From: Oxytricha trifallax
Lineage: Eukaryota; Ciliophora; Spirotrichea; Sporadotrichida; Oxytrichidae
Length of the DNA: 64,000 nucleotides
Reading direction: 5' to 3'
Assembly: GCA_000711775.1 (NCBI GenBank)
Contig: ARYC01002037.1
Location: forward strand, 31,018-95,017
The position numbers were made by a program, and so were the translations under genes. The notes beneath the pieces are model-generated. The model saw nothing but the letters and a program-made list of their open reading frames with translations, made no database searches and had not been told where the DNA came from. Below are positions 37,322-48,079 of the stretch, piece after piece (the first letter of the stretch is position 1; each line of letters begins with the position of its first letter).

Positions 37322-40297
37322 TTCTCATACTCTTTTGCATGATAATCATATTGATACTTTTCAATCATTTAGCAGATAAATTTAATTTAATTAGATATAT
37401 TGTGGGTTATAATAAAGAACCCAGTCTCTGTCCTACCCATACACCCATGCCTTCTCTGTGTTAACTGGCAGAGCTATCATTTAAATATTAGAGTTATTAC
37501 CAAAGATTTATATCTATAAAATAATTATAAAATTCTGAAAATAATTTCTATAATCCTTATCCTGGTCTTCTTCTTCCTCTCTTCATAGAATATGTCGAGA
37601 ATACATGAAGAGGTGCGCTCCAACCTGTGCCAACTTAAAAGGTAGTGATTCCTTACATTTACATTTTATTTTAAATTTATTAATGCTTCATAATTTGTAT
37701 TCTATTTTCATTTGCTTGATGCATTTCTAAATTACTCTCAATAAATAAAATAAAAATATTTTATTACAAATTATAATTAGACCAGGACGATTGAACACAT
37801 TAAAAACCCCAAAACCCCTTAATAATATGTTTTATTATTTTAAAATCAATTCAAAAAGAGCTCTAAGGTTTGAAGAAAAACAATAGTACTTCCATCAAAC
37901 TAAATGAAACTTTACTTTGGCAACAATAAAAATAAGTGTGATATCTGTGATATACACTCTTATACAGAACTGCCAGAGCTATCACTTGAACACTCTGTTA
38001 TTAAATTAGAAATAATAATTTAAATAAATGGCAAACAATTTTTTGGGAGAGAAAGTGAGGAGGAGAAGCTTTTAATGAAATTCCTATATATACTGAAGGA
38101 GAACTAGTAATATACTTTTGTGAGTTGTGGGAGATAGATTTTGCCCAAAAATCTAGTAGGTGTTGACATCTGAAGGAACATAAAGAAGCCAAGCTGACCG
38201 TATATTTAAAGCATGATAAAATCGATGGAAAGTGTGATTGCTTTCAATGCCATAAGTAGTATGCTCATACAAGAGATTTAAGGAAGCATATTTTAAAAGC
38301 TAAAAGAAATAGAAGTTAAAGATAAGACACTCAACTAAAGTTTGCTCAACAAAAGAAAAAGATGATAGCCTCTTCAAGTTGCGGAGCTTAACTTAGCAGG
38401 AGAATCAAAGTTTGGGATGATAGCGCAACCTCTTAGCATCAAAAATCACTAAAATCATAAATAAAATTTAATACAAGAAAATTCCAGTACCTGCGTTGAT
38501 TGATTTAGATACTTATCACTTAAAATACCTAACTCTAGAAGACTCTTATGCCAAGATAATTATTAATGATAAAAGTATGCTTAAAAAATATCTGTTCTAA
38601 CCGAGATACCCCTCCCCACCCCCCTCCCCACCATACACCGAGATACCCCTCCCCATACCCCCCTCCCTACCCCCAAACTATTTTATAATAAAAAATAATT
38701 TAATAATTTATAAAATCCTTTATAAATGAGAATTTTAAAAATTAATGATTGAATAATTATAATAATTTATAAAATCCTTAATAAATGAGAATTTTAAAAT
38801 TTTATTGATTGAATAATTATTTTTATTTATAATTAAAGCTTAATAATTTTAATTATATTTAAATTAATAACAATGATTAATTTTAAAAATTCTCATTTAT
38901 AAAAGATTTTATAAATTATTATATTATTTTATTTTAAAAATAGATAGGGGTGGGGAGGGGGGTATGGGGAAGGGTATCTCGGTTTAGGGTGGGAGGGGGT
39001 GGGGAGGGGTATCTCGGTTAGAACAAATATCCTTTCAACTATCTCCTTAGTGATGATGAATATTTCATGGAGTTTACTAATGAGTATTAAGTACTCACTA
39101 GAAAAAATGCTAAACACCTAGCATGCACTAATACCTAAAAGTTGAGGCTCTTTTGTTTAAGAGCTTTGCTATAGCTGCTAATTCAGTACTGGTTTGACTT
39201 AGTCGATATCAATACTCGTACCATACCTAAGCTTAATCAGTAAATATAAATATTTCTCATCATCAATAATTATATAATTATGAGGCTTTGGGATTTTGAT
39301 TCGTTCCACTATTGGCTCTGCCAGTTAAAAAAGCAATTTTATGATTATTTATAACCCACAACTTCATGATTAGTTAAGTATGGAACTACTCTGCTATTAA
39401 GATTTAGAACTAAATTAAAAATCAAGAAAATATATTAATTATGATAAATTATAGAATGAATGAGTATGAGAATATGGCTCTATGTTGCAGAGTCGACTAT
39501 CACTTCAAAGTTCATTCAATTGAAGCAAATGGGAAGAGACTATATAGAGAGAATTTCAATTAATTATACTTAGAATTTGTTTATACTATTAAAACTACAT
39601 ATGATAATTTTTATTAATTTGGAACCTGTAACTGTTGGGAGTAAAAACCCTTGCATTTCTAAAGATTCTCTTTAGTTTAGTGTACTTGAATTAATTATTG
39701 ATTGAATAAATGAGATATTTTTATAAAATATTTTATGACTTATCTTCAAATTCATTAAAATCAAATACTCCAAATTAGACTCAATGGAATAAGTCATATC
39801 GATATTATTTTTTTCAAACATTTTATTTTAAAGAAAACATCATAGATAAAATGAAAGTTTCTAAACTTCATTATTTATAATTATTTATCTTAACTTACTA
39901 AAAACTTTTTTTTTAATTTAGTCTAACCTTATTTTGATCTGAAATTATTTGTATTGAAAAACTTATCTCATATATTACATTTTAATTGAAATTTGTTATA
40001 TATTAATTAGAATGAAAATATTATAAATAAATTTATTTTTTTTTTTGCTTTGCTCTACGTTTATCAATAAAAATGTATCCAAATATTACTAAAGTTTTTA
40101 TATTTTTGAGTGTGCTTCTACCAAACCAGAGAATAAGTATCGGTTTTCACATGCACTTTAACCAGAATGTATTCTGCTGCTGCAAAGAAAACGGTTGCAA
40201 TATTTTTAGGAAATTTAACTTCATAGTAATCAAATTTAAAGAAAATTATTTAAGTTTTAAAATAAATCAAATAATTAACTAATTAAATATCTTCTGA
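37322..40297. CDS. Scrambled WWE-like gene, copy B
   Basis: Joined order: minus 37658-37560 (start MQGITTFQVGTGWSAP), plus 37779-37801 continued at 39302-39328 after a TBE, minus 37474-37400, plus 39351-39396, minus 37376-37322, plus 39462-39556, plus 39616-39642, plus 40108-40297 (TGA). Pointers: AGACCAGGA, GCTCTGCCAGTTAA, ATAACCCACAA, TCTGCTA, GAGTATGAGAA, AATTT, GAGT. The product has RPGRLNT/FVPLLALPV, CCRVDYHFKVHSIEANG and VLLPNQRISIGFHMH with a Cys-rich end (NVFCCCKENGCNIF). A 466-bp IES separates the last two segments; copies C and D lack it. TBE-C lies within the second segment. Confidence 0.8.
37802..39298 (+). mobile_element. TBE-C: deleted TBE inside a coding segment of copy B
   Basis: 1497 bp, with left end AAAAACCCCAAAACCCC and a degenerate right end (GGCTTTGGGATTTTG). 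ATT duplications lie at 37799-37801 and 39299-39301. It keeps part of the zinc-finger ORF (38085-38580 and 39026-39110) and a remnant of the transposase start near 39140-39290; the 22-kDa ORF and kinase part are missing. It also carries a C-rich inverted-repeat element. Confidence 0.88.
38593..39025. mobile_element. 433-bp element with C-rich/G-rich terminal inverted repeats
   Basis: Ends TGTTCTAACCGAG and complement, flanked by a 6-bp AATATC direct repeat. Each end carries two tandem units starting ACCGAGATACCCCTCCCC, then further C runs; the middle is AT-rich and also palindromic. It has no coding capacity. It sits in the decayed zinc-finger ORF of TBE-C. The G-rich strands have many runs of four or more G. 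Confidence 0.8.
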
Positions 40298-40299
40298 GA

Positions 40300-41270
40300 A
40301 ATTAGAGACTTTTAAGAATAAGAAAATAGATACATTTAAAATAACTTATTAATAGAATTAAACTTACTTATAACTTTATTTCTTAATCAACTCTCTATTT
40401 AATATATAAATTGCTTCTCATTATTTTTTATACTAAATTATAAACAAAAATATCTATTTTCAATAGTTAAAAAAAATGCTAAATATTAAATATTTATGAT
40501 TAAACATATAATATAATGTTATATTCTCTATTTAAATTTATAATTATAAATAAAAATAAAAATTTTTCAACAAGATTATCAATAAATCTTTTATGATTAA
40601 TTGATTTAAAAACAATGAAATAATGAAAATATAAGGTTTAAATCCTCTTATTCACAGTAATAATTAAATTAAAAGTATGATTAAAAGTAAGAATACTAAC
40701 GATTGTGAAAAAATTTGCAAATTAATAATACGTATTTTAATATTTTATATATAGAAATTTAATAATTAAATAATTTTAGTGATGATTTTTAAATAAATTA
40801 AATTTTTAAATATTAAAGTTGAATAATTAATCATACTTTGGACATTTGATGACAAACTTATTTTAATATTTAATCAAAAATTCAATATAAAATTATATTT
40901 TGTATATTTAATTTAAATATTGCCACATGATTATATCATTCAAATTAATTAATCATTTAAAATTTATAAAAATAATTATTTAATTAAATATGAATTTAAT
41001 GAAATTTTATTAAATATAATGAAACTAAGTATAGAAAAACATTATTATAAAAAAGAAATTTAATTAAATTAGATTAGAAATTGAAAAAATTAACTCATAT
41101 TTGTTCTATTTTTTTTACTAAAAGTTTATAATTAACTTTCATTTAAAATGTGTGTTTATGAAGTATTATATATTTATATTATTTAGAAAATTGAAAATTC
41201 TTTAATAATAATTTTTTATAATTATTATTATCAAAGAATATCTTTTTTCTTAAATTTCAAAAAAATATTA
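40300..41270. other. AT-rich spacer, part of the duplicated unit
   Basis: No gene seen. From about 40790 it resembles 49020-49400, so it belongs to the repeat unit that carries the WWE-like genes. Confidence 0.55.
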
Positions 41271-41577
41271 TTGTAGAAATATATTTGATTTTGAAAATTA
41301 AATTAAATTTAACTTTTTTAATTAATAAATATTGACATTTATCTTTGTCCTAGCCTAGAAAATATTGTACTTGTTCGTTAGAGAATTTAAAATATGGACT
41401 TTACTATTCTCGCTTCAAGAATGAGATAGACCGCCAATAGTAAAGAACAGCTGATTTAAAATTTTCTATCGAATAAGTACCAAATTGTCTAGGCTTGGAC
41501 AAAGATAACTTCCATGATTTTAATATTTCATTTAATTAATTTGAATTTAATTTTCAAAATTCAAATGTATTCTTTAA
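41271..41577. mobile_element. MITE 3: decayed hairpin element
   Basis: Left end TTGTAGAAATATATTTG, right end degenerate (TATTCTTTAA). The inner core shares TACTTGTTCG, GGACTTTACTATT and GTCTAGG with MITE 1, and is shorter. Intergenic between copies B and C. Confidence 0.65.
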
Positions 41578-41867
41578 TTAACGAGTTATAGATTAGAGAT
41601 AAAATTTGAAGATTATATTAAGAATATCAAGGATTAAAATTGCTTTTTATAAGATTCCTCAATTATATTAATCAGAAATAGAATAAAAGATATAAATATA
41701 TATAGATCAATATTTTAGATTTACGAAGTTTAACTATTAAATTTTAAAAAATAAAAAAGCTTTGCATTTTTTATGTTTACATTTTTTTGAAAGAAAAATT
41801 ATTTCCTTGAAATTTTCCTTATTTCTAAATTTAAAATATTTAAGTTTTAATAATAAAATGTGATTTT

Positions 41868-43500
41868 TCTCTCATACTCTTTTGCATGATTTTCATATTG
41901 ATAGTCTTCAATCATTTAACAGATAAATTATTTAATGTATTTAGTTTGTGGGTTATAGTAAAGAACCCAATCTTTGTCCTGCCCATAAACCCAGGTTTTT
42001 TCTGTATTGACTGGTTGAGCAAATCTTATATCTAATATTAAAAATTAAAATTAAGATACAATTTTGATAATTTAAATAATTTACGAATTTATTAAAAAAT
42101 ATTTAGAAAGTCAAATTGATACAGCTATATATACATCTGGTCTAAGCCTTGTACCATGTTTTCCAATAGAAAAGAATTGATGAAGAGGTGCACTCCAACC
42201 TTCCAATCATTCAAAATAAGTTAAAAATCAATGTTATGTAAAAATTATTTTAAAAAATATACAATTTTTTTCCTTGAAAAGTTTTGATAGTTTTATGTTA
42301 TAATTTAAATTGATAAATGATTTATTTTTTTATTATAAAGGTCTGAAGTTTAAAATTTATTATATTTTTGCTACTTAGTCCAAATTTATTTAATAATATT
42401 ACCTAAAAATGTTTTAAATTTATATTTTTTAAGATTAATGGATAAAATTGAAATTATCTTTATATCAAAAAATTAATTATAATATATTTTATGTTACTAG
42501 ATTTAAACCTATTTTAATTTAAAGTATATTATTTATTTGTATTTTAATAATTCAAATTAGTTTTCTTAGAAAAAACATTTTATATATAAGACTAAATTGT
42601 ATGATAATTTTTTTATAATTTATAATTAAAATATTCATATTATTATTATTGGGATTAATTAGAAAAATAATAAATTCGCTTCTTTTTATCACAATAAATT
42701 TAATTATAAAAAATATCAAACAAATTCAATATTATAATAGTAATTCAATCTGGATACTTATTTATTTCTTTATTTCTGAATGTTTTTATAAATTTCTAAT
42801 TTTTATTTTATTTTGATTGAATCCACTACCCACTTAAGCTACTGCTACTCCTTGCATTTTATATTTTTAATTCTAAATTATAATTTACTGTTGAATAATT
42901 TCAATTTACTTATTTATATCTCAAATTTGTAACTTACATTTAGATTTGACAATTAAAATTAAAAATTTATATTATATAGCATGAATACTGAATTTAATTG
43001 TGACGTTAGACCAGGACAATTGAACACGTTCGTTCCTCTACTGGCTCAACCAGTTCTAATTAAAATCTTAAATTAAAACCCACAACTACATGATCAGTTA
43101 AGTTTGGAACTTCTCTGTTAATTTTCTAAGATAAATACTTGGTAGAAATTATTCTTATTTCTTAATTATTAGAGAATTTAGAGTATGAGAGATTAGGTGG
43201 ATGCTGCAGAATAGACTATCACTTCAAAGTTCATTCTATCGAAGCTAATGGCAAGAAACTTTACAGAGAGAATTTCAATTAATCATGACTATACTATTTA
43301 TTTACTAATTTATCTTTTCATTTGAATAATAATTAAATTTGGGGCCTGTGACTATTGGCAGTGTGCTACTACCAAATCAGAGAATTAGTATTGGATTTCA
43401 CATGCACTATAATCAGAGTGTATTCTGTTGCTGCAAAGAAAACGGCTGCAATATTTCATTCTAAAAATTAATCAATTTTTAAATTTACAATATCTTTTGA
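41868..43500. CDS. Scrambled WWE-like gene, copy C (clearest copy)
   Basis: Joined order: minus 42857-42822 (start MQGVAVAQVGSG), minus 42200-42137, plus 43006-43054, minus 42020-41946, plus 43077-43121, minus 41923-41868, plus 43180-43275, plus 43336-43500 (TGA). Pointers: CTGGTCTAA, GCTCAACCAGT, AACCCACAA, TCTGTTAA, AGAGTATGAGAGA, AATTT; the first junction is unresolved. Joined, it reads GWSAPLHQFF, LRPGQLNTFVPLLAQPV, KTWVYGQDKDWVLYYNPQ, LCQMIEDYQYENHAKEYE, GCCRIDYHFKVHSIEANGK and SVLLPNQRISIGFHMHYNQ. The spacing of Trp, Tyr, Ile-Glu and Ile-Asp-Tyr with a basic end fits a WWE domain. No extra catalytic domain is seen, so it may be a short ligand-binding protein of about 170-180 residues. 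Confidence 0.82.
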
Positions 43501-44077
43501 GATAGAAAAGACTTAATTATCATCATAGTATAAGTCAAGAACTTCACATTTTTATGCGATAGTAACATTAAGCTATTAAATTTATTTCTTAAGTTAAAAG
43601 CATTTATATATTTATCATACACTTATTTTTAAGCATACACTTACTTATAAATTAAGGGAATTATTAATTATCTTATGATAAGATTATAAGAGCCTTGAAA
43701 AACCTTGAAATTATTACAATATTTTTAAGAAATTTAATTTTTCTTTAATTATTTATTCACCATGATTTTATTTCTTAAATTTTTTTTAAAAGTATCTCTT
43801 TAATAAAGATTGAATATAGTTTTTAAAAAAATGATTTAATAAAGTTGTTTTTCTCAACCTGTTTTTAATACTAATCTTTAGGAGATTTGATATTAAACTA
43901 CTATAATAATCATAAATAATTATATGGCATTATAACATCAAATTAATTTTACAGATGAGTCCATTATCGATTCAAAAAGTATAATTTTAAAAAGTTACCA
44001 TTGATCTAAAGTTTTAAAAATAGATTGTTATTTTTTTTAAAAAAAAGCATTCTAATAAAAAATATTTCTAATTATAA
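43501..44077. other. AT-rich spacer
   Basis: No gene. Partly similar to the region after copy D. Confidence 0.5.
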
Positions 44078-44235
44078 AATAAAAACCCCAAAACCCCTGA
44101 AGTTGTTTAATTGAGTTTTTGAATGATAAAAGGTTTCAATTAATGCATACTTTAATAGGGTTTATGTAGGGGTTTAATATTTAAATATTAGTATTTTAAG
44201 TGAGTATATGCGAGGTTGGGGTTCAGTTTATGACA

Positions 44236-45240
44236 GTGAGTATTTAGATTTATTGTTTAAGTTGCGTTATGGTATGATATTAATAGCGATCAACTCAAAC
44301 CTATTCTAAATTACACGTATCTAGCGAGACTGCTCCATAAATCTCCAGCAACTGTTTGGTCTCACTGTCTATTAGCATTAAATTTTAAAGAAATAGCATG
44401 TTAATTCCAAGCCTAAGAGACCTCTAAAATTTTAACAACATCACATCGATTATCTTATTAATGATAAGACTCTTAAATACTGGGCTCATTTCTCTCTCTC
44501 TCTCATAGAGGGCTGTGATGTTTCATCGCCAATTGCCTGAGCTTCATATCTCTGCTTAATCTATAGCTAATATATATATAAAAAGAATGGAATATCATAC
44601 AAGACAGTTAATCGCATATAGAGAAAGATTGATTTTAATGTTCCATTTTATAAGACTAATTTAAATTAAATATTCTATAAAATGCAGAGGGCTTAAGAGC
44701 AAAATAAAAAGTTTATACATGCTGATTAAGCTGTGTTTACATTCAATACCTTTATACCTAAGTCTTATTACAAGAGTTAAAACATAGAAGTTTATGATTA
44801 AAAAGTTAATGTTTAAACTCATGCTATTCTTGGTGGAATCAGTGAGGATAATAGTTTAGAGACATATGTTATCCACCCTCGTTCTATAAAGGCTGACTAA
44901 TATTAAGTTCTTTTATTGACTTATAGACAAGTAAGCTGACTAAGTGATTATTCTATTTGTTGATTATTTACCTGTTCATAAAACTAATGGCTCAAAGAAG
45001 GAATATGAAAGACTTTACGTAACAACTGTATTTAATGTTCCCTACAGTTCTCAGCTAAATAGAATTGAATTATTTTGGGGTTATTGATAGGCCATTACAA
45101 GAAACTACTACTTTATCAGTTGATGCACGATTTAAGATAGATGCTGTAGATTTTATTGAGAGTGCTGCTAAAAAAGTAAGAGATGATATAGCTAAATTAT
45201 ACGCAAGAAAAGGGAGGTTTTGTGTATATAAATAAATTTT
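44236..45240 (+). pseudogene. TBE transposase (DDE) of TBE-D
   Basis: Shows KKFIHADQAVFTFNTF (first Asp), AILGGISEDNSLETYVIHP, and a second-Asp region (FVDYLPVHKT) broken by frame changes. The Glu region is also damaged. Not intact. Confidence 0.75.
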
Positions 45241-45284
45241 AGATTTAACGGATTAATAAGTTCACATGTTGAACTAACCCTTAA

Positions 45285-46035
45285 ATAAATTTGGCTTATC
45301 TTTAATTCTTTCTCTTAAGGCTTGATTGTGCCTATGTTTATTCTCTTAGTGCCAGATCCTGCATCTCTATACATTTCGTCTGGATTTTATAAATCTTTGA
45401 AAAGTCTCTTACAAAATTCATACATTTCTTAAAACTTTCTCTCTCTGTTTAATTTGTGTTCTTTCAACAAATATATAGCAGTGCCAGTTTTTCTATAAAT
45501 TAGAAAATTAAGCTTACTAGAGATGAATGGATGTTCTGTAGAGCCAAGTCCCCTGATTTTAATTCCTTGCTTGTTTCTTTTTTCTTCAGGAGAGATGATG
45601 TAGTATTTTTTATGAGCTTTTTATATTACTTGATTTAAATACTCTAGTTTTAAAGTTCCAAGAACGACAAAGAAGAATTTTCTCTCTGGCAACTTATTCG
45701 AGAGTTGTATCTTAGAAGGTCTAGATCGCTCATTGCATAATCATATAGGTTGTTACAGAGATTTCTAAGTAGTTAGGAATCTCTATCATCTTTATTTCAT
45801 TATTTTTAAAAGCTTTTTTTCTCTTCACTTAGTATGGCTTTTAAGAATGAGATTTTAGTACTTCGTAAGTAAGCAAGAACAATCCAACAATAGCAATTAA
45901 ATTGGTTAAAGATGAAAGCTTACCTTGCTGTACCAAGTAGCTGTAAAGGTCTTTTTACTTCTAAATTTTCCTATTAAATTTTGAGATTGAATTCTCTTTA
46001 TTGCATCATTCATAGACTTCATCTTGTTTCCAGTT
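45285..46035 (-). pseudogene. TBE 22-kDa-type ORF of TBE-D
   Basis: Minus strand blocks KSMNDAIKRIQSQNLIGKF, a short intron, VGLFLLT and KLPERKFFFVVLG, then IISPEEKRNKQGIKI. Stops and frame changes are present. Function unknown. Confidence 0.65.
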
Positions 46036-46730
46036 TCTATAAATGTTAATGAAATTTTAAATTATAGATTTCCTTTCTGAACTTACTAAAATTTTACAAC
46101 TAAATAAGGAAATCCAACTGGAAGTCAATATAAATCACATTTAGAAAAAGATGGAGGAACTTTTTCCAAGTTCCAGAGTTTTACTTTGATTTTATTAAAA
46201 TTTCTCCATTAAATTGCTTCTCATAATAATTAATTTAATTAGGTGGTTCTCCTACTTATTTAAATCTTAATTAGGACGTTTAATTAAAATTCAAAACCTT
46301 ATTTGATTCATATAAAAATAAAAATTTTAAAACTTCCTTTCACAAATTTACGAGAACAAACCTAATTTAACAAAACACATTTAGGTGGAATATAATTTAT
46401 AAAATGGATGAATTAGTATTTAAATTATCTCAAAATTTGAGAAATATAAAACAGTTTTTTCGCACTCTGATATCATTAAACCTCTCAATCTTTGAGGATA
46501 TGCTCAAACGTGTATAAAGGTTGATTTTAAACAGGTTATATAATTATAAATAGTATTTATAAATGAGCGGTAACTTACTTAGAAGAGCGAAATTGCTAGT
46601 CATTAGGAAGCAAAAACTTTCTTTCATTAATAAAAAAGAAATTTAAACTTGTGATGGCACTACCTAATTTGAACTTAAAATTCTCTTGCCTTAGGTCTCA
46701 GACTTTTAATAGCAATTTAATAGTCAAATA

Positions 46731-47925
46731 GATATGAAGAGCTAAGAAATTAAATGTGAAGTACCGATAAAAATGGTTGAAGAGGAGGAAGAGAAAAAAA
46801 TGGATAATTTATATAAAAAATTAGAGAAGAACTTCATTTATAAATCTACTCTCAAGCGTCATATTTTAGAGCAGCAATCTAACAAGCCCAATCTCTATCT
46901 TAAGCATGATAAGATAGATGGAAATTATTTCTGCCATTATTGTAATAAGCAATATAATTATTCAAGGGATTTAAAAGTTCCCCTATAAAACCATCATGGC
47001 AAGAAGTATGAAGTCATAGATCATGAGACTGGTGAAGTATTTCTGTAGAAAAGAAAGCCAAGAGACCCTAAATACTCTCAAGATGCATGCACTCAAGCTT
47101 CCAGTATTGAATAAAATTGGCCTAACTGAGTGCAAAGAAAGTTATCTTATTCTTGATGATATATTTGAGAAAAAATTCATTGCTGATAACAGTTCGAAAA
47201 CAAGATTTATTCGTCCAACTACTTAAAAATGGGATGACAAGTATCAAATGTAATTCGTTAATGAATACCAAGCACTAACTAAGTCAAAAGATAGACTGAG
47301 CAGATTTATAATAGAGCTAGATAGTGTTATTATGCTAAATAGATCATGTTTCTTTTTGTCTCCCTCTATACTCAATGACTTTAAGAGATTATATATAAGA
47401 TTTAAGGATTCCAAAGTAGCTACCTCTTATTCTTACAAATTTTAGAAAAGGCATTGAAGAGCTGCACACTTTTGGATATTATTATAGAGACTGAAAGCCT
47501 GAAAATATTATGCTTGAGTTTTCATCTCTCAGAGTAGTAATAATCGATTTTAATAAATCAGAGAGAGTAAAAGCATCAGGACTTGGCAAAGTTTATTGTA
47601 CTTCTGGATACTTTCCAGAGAGAGAAGACTGGAGAGATGGTGATATTAATTGGGATATTTGGGCTCGAGCAGCAATAATTGTTGAGTGTTACATGCCAAG
47701 AAATGACTACTATATCTGTAAGAGAGAGAAAGATTCAAAGCAGAATACAGCAGTATCTAGACAGGTATAAGTTAAAAGGTAAAATGAGAGATATGATTGA
47801 GTAAATAATCCTAAATCTAATAAAAAAACGAACCATACAATAGACTAAGTTCTAAGTTGAATATGATAAATAAAGTTAAGAAAGCACCCTCATGATGCCA
47901 AAGTACTGTTTAATAGAAAGGTAAA
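46731..47925 (+). pseudogene. TBE zinc-finger/kinase ORF of TBE-D
   Basis: A zinc-binding part (LYLKHDKIDGNYFCHYCNKQ) precedes a kinase-like part with YYRDQKPENIMLEF, VVIIDFNKSE and GYFPEREDWRDGDINWDIWA. HRD is YRD and DFG is DFN in this copy. At least one frame change lies near 47020-47120. Confidence 0.75.
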
Positions 47926-48079
47926 AATAAAACATCTCTAATACACACTAATTTATATTACATTTAGACCCTAATCCCTCATAAACCCATCCAAACCATT
48001 ATAATGTATGCACTAATTGTTTACTCATATCAATCAAAAACTTAATTAAACTTCTTAAGAGGATTTGAGTTTTAAAAAA

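Larger units (their letters stand above)
44081..48073 (+). mobile_element. TBE-D: full-length TBE with type Y ends
   Basis: About 3.99 kb. The left end is AAAAACCCCAAAACCCC followed by the type Y stretch; the right end is degenerate (AAGAGGATTTGAGTTTT). It has three ORFs in the usual layout. A clean target duplication is not visible because the right flank is an A run; AAT precedes the left end. Confidence 0.8.

Noticed and set aside
41946-43121. Matching short sequences such as AACCCACAA as binding sites
   Set aside because: They lie exactly at segment borders in all copies and rejoin frames, so the pointer explanation is sufficient.
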